Shown: positions 40,863-50,095, counted from the first letter of the stretch. The stretch is 52,686 bases of DNA from Tenderia sp965602225 (GCA_965602225.1 CBFCYE010000018.1:1-52686), one strand, 5' to 3'. Program-made: numbers and translations. The notes: generated by a model from the sequence alone, not told the origin.

Positions 40863-43800
40863 ATGAATGGTTATAAACAAATACAAAGTGCAATGCGCCT
40901 GGGCGTGTTGCTATTGCTATTGCCGGTGATGGCTATAGCCGCCGAGCCTGCCGGGTTTGTATTAATGGCCAAGGGCAAGGTCTTTGCTGTGCAGACGGAT
41001 CAGCAGCTACGCCAGCTAAAACGTAAATCTCCTTTTTATTCTGGCGAGTCGCTTAAGACCGCCGACAATGCCAAGGCTCAGGTGCGATTTCGTGATGGTT
41101 CGCTGATATCCATGCGTGCCGATACCGAGATTCGAATCGATAAGTTTAGCTATCAGGAAGGCCGTGCTGGCGGTGATAAAAATATCTTCACCCTGCTCAG
41201 CGGTGGTTTTCGCACCATTACCGGCAAGATCGGTAAAAAAGATCCCAAAAACTATCGCATGAAAAGCGCGGTTGCCAGCATCGGCGTGCGTGGCACCACC
41301 TATGAGGTGGTGTTGAATGGCGGCCTGAATGTGGCCGCCTGGCAGGGTACCATCGTGGTTGAGAATAAGGGTGGCGGTATTACCCTTGGCGCCGAAGGCA
41401 TGTTTAATTTTGCCCATGTGGCCTCATCGACCGAGGTCCCCTCTGGCAAGATGACCCCGTCGGCAGCGATTACCAATAATAAAGAAGCCCAGCCGGATGA
41501 GATGCAAGATGAGTCTGAAGAGACGGCCGATCAGGAATCGACGGATGATCAAGGCAGTGATGATTCTAGTGCCGACGACGGCACAGGCAGCGATGCTACA
41601 GGTGGTGATGGTCAAAGCGGTGCCGACGGTGATGGAAATAGTGGTGATGTTACCCTCGCGGCGCCGGGTGGCGATGGCGATGGGGGCTCTCTGACTAATA
41701 CTGGGGATGGCACGAATACTGGGGGGGTTGACCTTGAAACGGCATCAACACCTGATGGCAGTGATGATCCTATCTCTAACTGTAAGATCGATCCTGCAAC
41801 CCAGGCATGTACGGTTGAATCAATCTTTGCTGCAATTGCCGCAGCGGATTCTAGTTCAGACGTTGTCGTTGAATTTTCTGATGCCCGTATCGAGGGTGTG
41901 ACGCTTAATCGCCTCGCCATGGCCGTTAGTGCAGACGCTGGTTTTCAAAACATGCTGGCCGGTGGCAAGGCGGGGCTTGATGCCAACGGTAAACTGTTTA
42001 TTGCCGACAGTGGTCTGCATCCAGGTGAGGCCGGTTTTGGAACCACAGCGTTTACTCAAGTGCTGACACAGGGGGCGGCTCCTTTGTTAGGCGCTGCGCC
42101 AACGAGTTACAACATTGATACCAATTATAGGGTTGATCTCGGTGTGTGGAACGCAACGACATTGACACCGGCACAGCTAAGAACCGATGACACCGATGCC
42201 AGCATCTTCACTGCGATTGAACAGCCAGTCTATTGGGCTACCGCAACAGCAACGCCAGCAGCAGGCCTGAGTGGTCGCCGCGGTGTCGCCAACTATCGCA
42301 ACGTGCGCGGTTTTATTGGTGACAGTAACAGTGGTGCAATCACTGATATTTTTATGAACCTGAGTGTTGATTTTGATACGGCTACTACCGCTGGCACGGT
42401 AAAAATTTATACCCCTGCTGAGCTTTGGAATCTAAGTCTAGATAGCGCAATAATTATGGGTCCAACACTGGATTTCACCATCAATAATGGTGATGTAAAT
42501 GGTAGCGATATCCAAGGTGAGTTTAGCAGCCTGTTTACGGGTGATAACGCCCAGGCAATTATTAGCGCCTTTGATCTTGAAGCCATTGCCGATCCTAATC
42601 TTCATGTCGAAGGACTGGTGCTGGTGGATGATGCCACTGTCGGTGACCTGCGCCTCGAAGGTGTAACACTGAATCAGGCGGCTATGTATCAGTTGGTTGA
42701 TCTTGGCGTGACTGGTTTCGATCGTTATGTCGGTCAGGCTGGTGTTGATGGCAGCGATAAGCTTCATTTGGTTGACAATGTTTCTGGTGATGTTTTGACC
42801 CAGGGTACTGCACCTATTCTTAGCCCTTATCCCTATACCAACGCAACCTACCCGGTTGGCTGGGGCATCTGGGATGGCGCGGCAGGACAAGCAGGGGTAT
42901 TGGCAACGGATGCAAATGATCCCACCATAACAATGGCCGTGACTCAACCGATTCATTGGCTAACAGTTACACCAACAGCTGCGCCTGCAACGGGCAGCGC
43001 AACCTATCGCAATGTGATCAAGGCTGATGGTTTTGGTACCGGTGGTACGGCCATCACTAACCTGTTTATGAACCTGGATATCAACTTTGATACCACCGCG
43101 GTTTTAGGTGACGCGCATGTCTACACGGCTGCCAATGAGTTCTGGGATGCCAGTCTAACGGGTAATGTCTCTGGTTCAGGTTTGGCTATTAACAGCGTGA
43201 CGGGTTCATACAGTGATGTTGCCAACAGTATTACCGGAACTATTGATGGTGCTGTGGATGCCATGTTTACCGGTACCAATGCCGAGGCGTTGGCCGGGAT
43301 GTTGTCATTCGAAGTGGTGGGCACGCCTAGTCTCTATGTTGATGGCATGTTTCTGCTGGATAACACGGCGGTGGCTGATGTGCGTTTGAGTGGTGTAACG
43401 CTGGATCGCCTTGGTTTTTTGTTTGCCTCAGGAGTCGGGGTTGATATCAATCAGTCATATCTTGGTCATGCAAGCGATGGCAGTAGTGGTAATCCAATAA
43501 TTACTGACAACTGGCTTGATCCGGGTGAGGCGGGGTATGACACAACCGAGCCGCTGTATGTCTTTAGTCAATTAGGTCCTGATCAGGCAATCAGCGCAAC
43601 CACGACGTCAGCACAGACTTTTGCCATTGATGGTTCGCATTCAGTGAGCTGGGGGATGTGGCAAGGCACAGTAGCGCCTGTCTATTCTTATGAGAGTAGT
43701 TTTGATCCAAAAGACTTTTCTGTAATTGATAAAGATGTCTATTGGTCAACCGTGGATCTGCCTAGTGGTGGATTGCCGGGTACTGGTATTGCCCATTACA

Positions 43801-46800
43801 GCAATGTGTTGGGATTTCTTGGCGAGGGTCAGGGCGCAGCAAATGCGGTAACGAATATGTATATGGATCTGGGAGTGAATTTTAATACCGCTCAGGTCGA
43901 CGGAAAAATTCATATATACAATACTGATACCTGGTACCTGGATGTTTCTGGCTCTATTTCGTCTACAGGTCCGTTGCTTTATATGAATGTTGATAGTGGT
44001 AAGTTTAATAATGTCGCGGGTGTAAACGGTTATGTTGATGCTGCCTTTACCGGTACGAATGGCAATGCACTGCTTGGTATGTTTGATGTCGAGCAAACCA
44101 GTAATACCAATAACTTTGTCGAAGGTATGTTTCTGGTTGATGATACGCCAGTGCAAGATGTGCGAATTACCGATGCTCAAGTGGCAGACATAGGTACACG
44201 GTTTGGGTTTATCGCTAAATCAAATGCATTGACCGGTACAGACATTATTGTCGGCGGCGCAAGTTCTGGTACTGATCCACTGTTTGCCTTTAATGGTTTG
44301 TTGCCGGGTGATGCCAATTACACAACGACTCCATTCTTTGAGGTGGTGAGTAGAAACGGCATCACTGAACATACGCCACCCACAACCCATGGCACCTATA
44401 CAGATGTGACCTGGGGGATTTGGAGTGCCGGTAATTTATGGGGGCTATCGGATTTCGATCCTCAGGATCAGGTAACTTTAAGTGATCCATTGGTGTGGAT
44501 GACTGTTGATCCTACTGTTGCACCTACAACAGGCAGTATGACCTATCGCAATGTGGTCGCCTTTGATGGTGTCGGCACTGGTGGCACAGCGATCAATGAT
44601 TTGTTTATGAGCCTGGATATCAATTTTGATACAGCTGCGGTTTTGGGTGACGCACATATTTACACGGCTGCCAGTGAATTCTGGGATGCAAGTCTAACGG
44701 GTAGTGTTTCTGGTTCCGGCTTGGCGATTACCAGTGTGACTGGTTTATATAACAACAGCTCTGCCATTGATGGAACTGTGGATGCCATGTTTACCGGTGC
44801 CAGTGCTGAAGCTCTGGCCGGCATGTTGTCGTTTGAGGTAACAGGCACGCCTAGTCTCTATGTCGATAGTATGTTCCTGCTGGATAACACGGCAGTGGGT
44901 GATCTGCGTTTGACTGCTGCTGAATGGGCAAGCCTCGATAGGGTGGGTATTGCGATAAAAGACATTCCTAGTTCTGTTGGCACGCATCACTTTATTGGTT
45001 CATCTAGCGGTGGCAGCGGTGGCAGTCCTATTTTTACCGATAACGGTTCGTTGTTGGGTGATACAAACTATCTAATCGATTCGCCTTTGGATGTGGTGAA
45101 GCAAGGCTTAGCAACAACGACTGGTTTGTATACAAATGGTCAAGTTAGTTGGGGTATATGGAGCGCAGCCGCTGGCTCTGAAGCAGAAGTGCTGCAAGAT
45201 GATTTTGATCCAGCATCTTCATATTTGGTTGATACCGATGTGTTGTGGATGACGCTTGTGCCAACACTAAATAGCACCATTACAGGTACGAGTGGCCAAG
45301 CGCAATATAAGGCGTCTGGTTTAAATAAAATTGGTTTCGACAATGATGGTGATGCCCTGTGGACGGCGCAGTTTGGTGTGCATGTTGATTTTGATACGGC
45401 GCAATTTAAGGGTACAGGTTTTGTAGAAGATGCCGGCACCTATGATGACTGGCGCATCGATTTTGATGGTTCAGTAATCGGTGCTCGGCTTGATGTGGTG
45501 AATCTGTCTGGGGTTTATAACGGTGTCTATGGGACTGGTGAGGCCATAGCCGGCGACTTGGATATGTATTTTGTTGGTGCGGCTGCAGATGGTTTGGCTG
45601 GTGCCTTTGAGTTGGAATGGGTCTCTGATCCAACTAAATATGTCATCGGTGCCTTTGAAGGGTTTAAGGACCTGCGCCTGACTAATGCCGAACAAGTGGG
45701 TATGGATCGCATAGGGATCAGCGCAGTCCAGGATACGGTGGCAGGTATTCAGCTTTATAACGGGATTGCCTCCGATGGGGCTGGTGGTAGCCCCATCCTG
45801 TCGCAGAATGCCTTCCTGCTCAGTGATAGCCGTTTTTATAGCACGGCACCAAATTCAATCATTCGCCAGGATGCGGCTACAAATGCAGCGTGGCATATAA
45901 CGTCTACGCTAACTGCCTATCCTGTGTCATGGGGGGCGTGGGACGCAGGTGCGCTTATGGAAACGGATTATCTGAATCCCGCGACAACATCAACTGTTGC
46001 TTCGGCATTGTTGTGGATGACGGTGCAGCCAACGGATGATGTGGTGTTGGCCGGCATGACAGGTGGTGCCCGCTACACCAATACCCTTAGTAATTTTGTC
46101 AGTGGTGTTGGTGGTGCCGCGACAGTGGATACAAACGTAGAGGTGGATTTTGATACGGCAACATTTAACGGTCATACCATTATTAATGAAACGGGTGTGA
46201 CGGGCACCTGGAATCTGCTCTATAACGGTTTTCTGCAGGGGCCAGAGCTGGATGTGTCTACAATAAATGGTATCTATGACGGTACTCGTGGAGCCGGTCT
46301 GGCCATAGATGGTGATATTTCCTTGTTCTTTACCGGTGCAAATGCCGAGGCCATTGCCGGTGCTGTGAGTCTTGAGTTTGTCAGCGACCCGGCTATTTAT
46401 GTGCAGGGCCACTTCGTTACGGAAAAAGATTTTCGCCTGACAGCCACTGAAGCTGGGCATTTTGATAGGTTGGCAGTTTCAACGTGGGCAAGCCATCCAC
46501 TTGCCGTCAGCACCGATGGTATAGGTGGTAGTCCTGTCATGGTGACTAGTCCTGGCATGTTGGATATCAATAAACCAGAAACCTGGGTTTCAATGGATAC
46601 CTTGGTGCTAAAAACTGCTTCAGTCGCCACTTCTACCGCAGATGAAAGTTATCAGGTTGGGGCTGTCGATCCCAACTTTCAGGTGAACTGGGGGCAATGG
46701 AACAGTGCCACTGAACTTGGTGATCCAAGCAATGCCGGAAGCAATAGTCCAATTGCAACTCCTGTTTTCTGGATGACGCTTGCTCCTACGCCTGCAACCG

Positions 46801-47198
46801 TTGTGACTGCAAAAACAGGGGTCGTAAATTACAGTAATCCCATTATGGTGGCGGGTAGAGATAATGTTGGGGCAATAAATTCTGGCACTTTCTCGTTTAC
46901 TGCGGCGGTCGATTTTGATTCGTATACGTTGACTGCTGGGGCGATGGCATTTGATGCGGGTGGTGGCACCTGGGATGCGACATTTGCCGGAACCCTGAAC
47001 GGTGCAGGGATCAGCTTTTCAGCGGTGAACCCGAGGTTAAATGCAGCGACAGGTGCTGGTGGGGTTATGTCGGGTGTGCTAACCGGGCCGGATGCAGATG
47101 GTATGGCCGGTAGTTTTAACTTTAATGGTCCATCAACAGAGTTTGTAGAGGGTGTGTTCCTGGTGAACTGTCTTGGTGGTGGCGCTGGTTGTATTTAA
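40863..47198 (+). CDS. Giant exported FecR-domain protein with seven tandem TbpB-like barrel units
   Basis: A 2111-residue secreted protein. The signal peptide (about 1-27, VLLLLLPVMAIAAEP) has no lipobox. A FecR domain (about 30-190, e.g. KTADNAKAQVRFRDGSLI and SIGVRGTTYEVVL) precedes an Asp/Ser/Gly-rich linker (about 205-305). Seven repeats then begin near residues 342, 597, 841, 1101, 1349, 1605 and 1858. Each has an opening D/V-x-R-L-type segment, a VsWGxW motif, a FDTA strand and an end motif F-T-G-x-N-A-E-A-x-A-G followed by Y-V-x-G-x-F. The end motif resembles the closing strands of TbpB-type barrels. The only cysteines are C307/C316 and C2103/C2110, bracketing the repeats. FecR here is a FecR-like beta domain, not the TonB-receptor sigma regulator. 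Downstream cyclase is convergent. Confidence 0.88.
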   Translation: MNGYKQIQSAMRLGVLLLLLPVMAIAAEPAGFVLMAKGKVFAVQTDQQLRQLKRKSPFYSGESLKTADNAKAQVRFRDGSLISMRADTEIRIDKFSYQEGRAGGDKNIFTLLSGGFRTITGKIGKKDPKNYRMKSAVASIGVRGTTYEVVLNGGLNVAAWQGTIVVENKGGGITLGAEGMFNFAHVASSTEVPSGKMTPSAAITNNKEAQPDEMQDESEETADQESTDDQGSDDSSADDGTGSDATGGDGQSGADGDGNSGDVTLAAPGGDGDGGSLTNTGDGTNTGGVDLETASTPDGSDDPISNCKIDPATQACTVESIFAAIAAADSSSDVVVEFSDARIEGVTLNRLAMAVSADAGFQNMLAGGKAGLDANGKLFIADSGLHPGEAGFGTTAFTQVLTQGAAPLLGAAPTSYNIDTNYRVDLGVWNATTLTPAQLRTDDTDASIFTAIEQPVYWATATATPAAGLSGRRGVANYRNVRGFIGDSNSGAITDIFMNLSVDFDTATTAGTVKIYTPAELWNLSLDSAIIMGPTLDFTINNGDVNGSDIQGEFSSLFTGDNAQAIISAFDLEAIADPNLHVEGLVLVDDATVGDLRLEGVTLNQAAMYQLVDLGVTGFDRYVGQAGVDGSDKLHLVDNVSGDVLTQGTAPILSPYPYTNATYPVGWGIWDGAAGQAGVLATDANDPTITMAVTQPIHWLTVTPTAAPATGSATYRNVIKADGFGTGGTAITNLFMNLDINFDTTAVLGDAHVYTAANEFWDASLTGNVSGSGLAINSVTGSYSDVANSITGTIDGAVDAMFTGTNAEALAGMLSFEVVGTPSLYVDGMFLLDNTAVADVRLSGVTLDRLGFLFASGVGVDINQSYLGHASDGSSGNPIITDNWLDPGEAGYDTTEPLYVFSQLGPDQAISATTTSAQTFAIDGSHSVSWGMWQGTVAPVYSYESSFDPKDFSVIDKDVYWSTVDLPSGGLPGTGIAHYSNVLGFLGEGQGAANAVTNMYMDLGVNFNTAQVDGKIHIYNTDTWYLDVSGSISSTGPLLYMNVDSGKFNNVAGVNGYVDAAFTGTNGNALLGMFDVEQTSNTNNFVEGMFLVDDTPVQDVRITDAQVADIGTRFGFIAKSNALTGTDIIVGGASSGTDPLFAFNGLLPGDANYTTTPFFEVVSRNGITEHTPPTTHGTYTDVTWGIWSAGNLWGLSDFDPQDQVTLSDPLVWMTVDPTVAPTTGSMTYRNVVAFDGVGTGGTAINDLFMSLDINFDTAAVLGDAHIYTAASEFWDASLTGSVSGSGLAITSVTGLYNNSSAIDGTVDAMFTGASAEALAGMLSFEVTGTPSLYVDSMFLLDNTAVGDLRLTAAEWASLDRVGIAIKDIPSSVGTHHFIGSSSGGSGGSPIFTDNGSLLGDTNYLIDSPLDVVKQGLATTTGLYTNGQVSWGIWSAAAGSEAEVLQDDFDPASSYLVDTDVLWMTLVPTLNSTITGTSGQAQYKASGLNKIGFDNDGDALWTAQFGVHVDFDTAQFKGTGFVEDAGTYDDWRIDFDGSVIGARLDVVNLSGVYNGVYGTGEAIAGDLDMYFVGAAADGLAGAFELEWVSDPTKYVIGAFEGFKDLRLTNAEQVGMDRIGISAVQDTVAGIQLYNGIASDGAGGSPILSQNAFLLSDSRFYSTAPNSIIRQDAATNAAWHITSTLTAYPVSWGAWDAGALMETDYLNPATTSTVASALLWMTVQPTDDVVLAGMTGGARYTNTLSNFVSGVGGAATVDTNVEVDFDTATFNGHTIINETGVTGTWNLLYNGFLQGPELDVSTINGIYDGTRGAGLAIDGDISLFFTGANAEAIAGAVSLEFVSDPAIYVQGHFVTEKDFRLTATEAGHFDRLAVSTWASHPLAVSTDGIGGSPVMVTSPGMLDINKPETWVSMDTLVLKTASVATSTADESYQVGAVDPNFQVNWGQWNSATELGDPSNAGSNSPIATPVFWMTLAPTPATVVTAKTGVVNYSNPIMVAGRDNVGAINSGTFSFTAAVDFDSYTLTAGAMAFDAGGGTWDATFAGTLNGAGISFSAVNPRLNAATGAGGVMSGVLTGPDADGMAGSFNFNGPSTEFVEGVFLVNCLGGGAGCI
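41886..47195 (+). repeat. Seven tandem units of 244-260 codons in the FecR giant gene
   Basis: Unit starts at 41886, 42651, 43383, 44163, 44907, 45675 and 46434. Units 2 and 4 are the closest pair: 43081-43206 and 44620-44745 differ at 19 of 126 bases by my count. The offset of 1539 bp equals two units, pointing to duplication of a two-unit block or to gene conversion. Confidence 0.85.
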
Positions 47199-47219
47199 AC
47201 TAGATATATTTACAGGCTC

Positions 47220-49442
47220 TTATTTCTCCCGTCGCTCATAGACGCCATCCCAGTCTGCGCCAAGATCACGTTGGCGAAGTTCACTAATGCGCTCAAGATA
47301 CAAGCTATAAACCCGTTTGTCAGGATGTTGCTGGTTAAGCTGGCCAAAGATTTGATTCGCCTGTTGCCATTCCTGTTTCAGGTAAGCAGTTAAACCTTGT
47401 TCATGTTGTTGCAGTTCTTCAAACAGTTCTGCTGTGGCGTCTTCTTTTTTACATAACGGTTCATAAACTTTCACCGCTTCGGTCTTGCCTTTTACCTTCA
47501 CCAGATCTAAACGTCTAAACACAAAGCCATCCTGGCCAGCCATGGTGGTTTCACTAACGACTAAGCCGGCACCATAAAACTTGGTCAGGCCTTCAATGCG
47601 CGAACCTAGATTGACGTTGTCACCGAGCACAGTGTAGGCGCGGCGATAACTGGAACCCATGTCACCGACGTTCATCAGGCCGGTGTTCAAACCAATTCCA
47701 ATATCGACTTCGGGATAACCCTCGGCCATGAGGATGGGTTTCAGTTCGGCGGTTTTTTTCAGCATTTGCATCGCCGCTTCAATGGCCTGTTTGGCATGGT
47801 CTGGATTTTTGAGTGGTGCGCCCCAGAAGGCCATGATCATATCGCCGACGTATTTATCAATAGTGCCGTGGTGGTCGAAGATGATCTCGGTCATGTGGGT
47901 GAAGTAACGATTCAGCAGGGCACGCAGTTCCGAGGGTGAGAGTTTTTCTGATAGTGCGGTAAAGCCGCGAATGTCGGCAAACAGTACGGTCATCTCACGA
48001 CTCTCACCTTCAAAGCCGAAGTCTTCGGATGTTTGCGACATGGCGTCGACCAGTTCGGGTGGTACGTACTGACCAAATATGCTTTTCAGCTGTGAGCGTT
48101 TACGGTTTTCGCTGAGGAAGCCATAGGTGATGTTAAGCGCCGCCAGGGTCAGGATCAGGATTAGCGGCCAGGCCAGGGCTAGTGCCAGGCCTTTTTCCTG
48201 CCACAGCCAGACATTGCCATAGACCAGCCCGCTGGCCATGAGCCCGCTGGTGATGAGTAGTGTTAGTGGCGCAAGGTGTGGGAATAGCAGGGCCAGTATC
48301 AGGCCGATGCTCAGGGTGGCAATCAGGTTGGCGCCGTCGGCCCATGAGGGTTGATAGGGGAAGTCGTTATCGAGAATGCTGCGGATGATGGTGGCGTGGA
48401 CTTCAACCCCGGGGTAGATGTTGTCTACCGGGGTGGCCACCAGATCGGCGATGCCGACGGCGCTGGTGCCAATTAGGACAATGGCGCCTTCGAGCATGGT
48501 GTCATCAACTGTGCCGTTGAGTACGTCACTGGCAGACAGGTAGGGGAAAGTACCGGCAGGGCCTTTGTAGGGCACCAGGGCAAAGCCGTGGCCATCGGTG
48601 GGGATGCTAGTGCCGCCGAGGATAATTTTGTCTACGGCGTCGATATTGCCAATGGGGGTGGTTTTGATTTCGGCCTCTTCCAGAAACAGGTAAAGCTTGG
48701 CGACATTGAGTGATAAGGAACCGTAGATGTTGCCGCCGTGGCGGATCAGCAGCGGTGTGCGGCGAATAATGCCGTCCGGGTCGGGCCAGGTGGTGACGAA
48801 GCCGCTGGAGATGGCGCTGTCTTGCAGTAACGGTAGGCTAGCGGTGTAGTTGGACATGGCCTTGATGCCGGAGCGTGTGGCTTGTTCTGGTGCCAGTGTT
48901 TGTAATGGTTTGGGCAATTGCCCGACCGGCTGGGTTGTTTCCTGGTGAAATAGATAGCCGAGGGTGACGTCGTTATCGGTCAGGCTGTCGGCCAGGCGCT
49001 GGTCATTGTCGAACTCAGTGGCTATCTCGCTGAGGTTGTTGATCAGCTGAGTTGCCTCTGGGGTGGTGTCTTCCAGTTGCTGGACGATGGCCAGGGCTTT
49101 GTTGCGTTCTGGTTCGGTAAAGAAAATATCGTAGCCCACCACCACTGCACCATATTCGAACAGACGGTCGGTGAGATCGGCGATGCGATTGCGTGGCCAG
49201 GGCCAGCGGCCTTCTTCAGCAAGGCTTTTTTCATCGATATCAATGATGACGATGCGCGAGTCGAGCAGTTGTTCCGTGGGCAGGCCGGCGTTGAGTCGCA
49301 GGTCATAGGCCATTGATTCGGCGCGTTGTTGCAGAGCGTTTAATAGTACGATATCTGAAAACTGCGCCCAGCCGAAAATCAGAGAGGTTGCGATGCCTAG
49401 TAGTGTTGGCAGAAGCTTGCGGATGATGCGGATTTTCGACAT
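47220..49442 (-). CDS. CHASE2-domain adenylate/guanylate cyclase
   Basis: Membrane receptor cyclase of 740 residues. TM1 (about 10-30) leads into an extracytoplasmic CHASE2 sensor (about 35-360), then three helices (about 365-440). The cytoplasmic class III cyclase domain (about 480-665) has metal Asp residues D490 (VLFADIRGFT) and D534 (KYVGDMIMAFWG), the purine-recognition Lys in TIDKYVG and the transition-state Asn/Arg in DNVNLGSRIEG. The position that usually holds Asp for adenine is Ala (RAYTVLGD), so ATP preference is probable but not certain. A C-terminal helical tail follows. Convergent with the FecR giant (21 bases between stops). Confidence 0.92.
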   Translation of the reverse strand: MSKIRIIRKLLPTLLGIATSLIFGWAQFSDIVLLNALQQRAESMAYDLRLNAGLPTEQLLDSRIVIIDIDEKSLAEEGRWPWPRNRIADLTDRLFEYGAVVVGYDIFFTEPERNKALAIVQQLEDTTPEATQLINNLSEIATEFDNDQRLADSLTDNDVTLGYLFHQETTQPVGQLPKPLQTLAPEQATRSGIKAMSNYTASLPLLQDSAISSGFVTTWPDPDGIIRRTPLLIRHGGNIYGSLSLNVAKLYLFLEEAEIKTTPIGNIDAVDKIILGGTSIPTDGHGFALVPYKGPAGTFPYLSASDVLNGTVDDTMLEGAIVLIGTSAVGIADLVATPVDNIYPGVEVHATIIRSILDNDFPYQPSWADGANLIATLSIGLILALLFPHLAPLTLLITSGLMASGLVYGNVWLWQEKGLALALAWPLILILTLAALNITYGFLSENRKRSQLKSIFGQYVPPELVDAMSQTSEDFGFEGESREMTVLFADIRGFTALSEKLSPSELRALLNRYFTHMTEIIFDHHGTIDKYVGDMIMAFWGAPLKNPDHAKQAIEAAMQMLKKTAELKPILMAEGYPEVDIGIGLNTGLMNVGDMGSSYRRAYTVLGDNVNLGSRIEGLTKFYGAGLVVSETTMAGQDGFVFRRLDLVKVKGKTEAVKVYEPLCKKEDATAELFEELQQHEQGLTAYLKQEWQQANQIFGQLNQQHPDKRVYSLYLERISELRQRDLGADWDGVYERREK

Positions 49443-49593
49443 GTTTCTCTTTCCCTGGCAAAGGCGTGCCTGGAATAACTATCGGCCGCTTGGCGAAATA
49501 TCTAATTGATTGAATTAATTCGGCATATTGGTTTGTTCCTTGATGCGTATGTGCTTATACTGCCTCTAAATTTGTTTATCTGTTGGAGGCGTC

Positions 49594-49893
49594 GTGGAAC
49601 GTCGTTGGAGCAGGCGTAAACAGGTGGGTCAGGATGTTTTGTTGCACTGTGATGGGCAAAACGCCATAAGTTGTAAAATTCGAGATGTTAGTTTTGAGGG
49701 GGCCAGGATAGAGACTGACTCGCTTGTAGTTTCGCCAGCGATGGAGGTTCAGCTGCACTTCAGTGGTTCAGGCGATCAAAGTATGGTGCGCATCGGTGCC
49801 AAGGTGGTACGTGTGTTCGATGACGGCATAGGTGTTAATTTTTCTGAATATCATGAAGGTTCCTGTCGTTACCTCTTAAAGTTGCTGGAATAA
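49594..49893 (+). CDS. PilZ domain protein
   Basis: Single-domain c-di-GMP effector of 99 residues. The c-di-GMP motif RxxxR is at R4/R8 (RRWSRRKQ), and the second motif, usually (D/N)xSxxG, is DVSFEGARI (about 31-39); both are intact. The rest is a six-stranded beta barrel with GIGVNFSEY near the end. GTG start with GGAGG 6 bases upstream. Target unknown; the HD-GYP protein at 30853-32418 could control its ligand. Confidence 0.88.
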   Translation: MERRWSRRKQVGQDVLLHCDGQNAISCKIRDVSFEGARIETDSLVVSPAMEVQLHFSGSGDQSMVRIGAKVVRVFDDGIGVNFSEYHEGSCRYLLKLLE

Positions 49894-49958
49894 TCCCCTT
49901 CTCTCTGTGTGTTTCTGAATGTCGCTCGCACCATTCTTGGGCGAACATCTATTTATAG

Positions 49959-49973
49959 GCACCAATAAGGTGC
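49959..49973. promoter_or_regulatory. NtrC-type enhancer site upstream of amt
   Basis: GCACC-AATAA-GGTGC is a perfect inverted repeat identical in half-site and spacing to the NtrC consensus (GCACC-N5-GGTGC). It lies about 80 bp upstream of the -24 element, the usual enhancer distance. A second, one-mismatch copy (GCACA-AGGTT-GGTGC, 50030-50044) overlaps the -24 element, and a degenerate one is at 49928-49942. Confidence 0.75.
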
Positions 49974-50037
49974 GTCCTGGCCCGCTCAGGATTGCCCTTT
50001 TCCCTCTAATTGTTTGATTTCACTGTTGCGCACAAGG

Positions 50038-50054
50038 TTGGTGCGTTTTTTGCT
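50038..50054 (+). promoter_or_regulatory. Sigma-54 (-24/-12) promoter of amt
   Basis: TTGGTGCGTTTTTTGCT fits YTGGCACGN4TTGCW, with the invariant GG (50040-50041) and GC (50052-50053) 12 bp apart. Transcription would start near 50064, 32 bp before the amt ATG. Confidence 0.75.
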
Positions 50055-50095
50055 GTAAAGGCTCCATAACTGAATTTGAATCGTTTGGAGTTGTT

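Noticed and set aside
42438..46460. Several antisense ORFs of 60-172 residues within the FecR giant gene
   Set aside because: They recur at the same place in each repeat unit, so they are shadows of the sense repeats.
49978..49996. TGGCCC...TTGCC as an alternative sigma-54 element
   Set aside because: GG and GC are 15 bp apart, not 12; the element at 50038-50054 has correct spacing.
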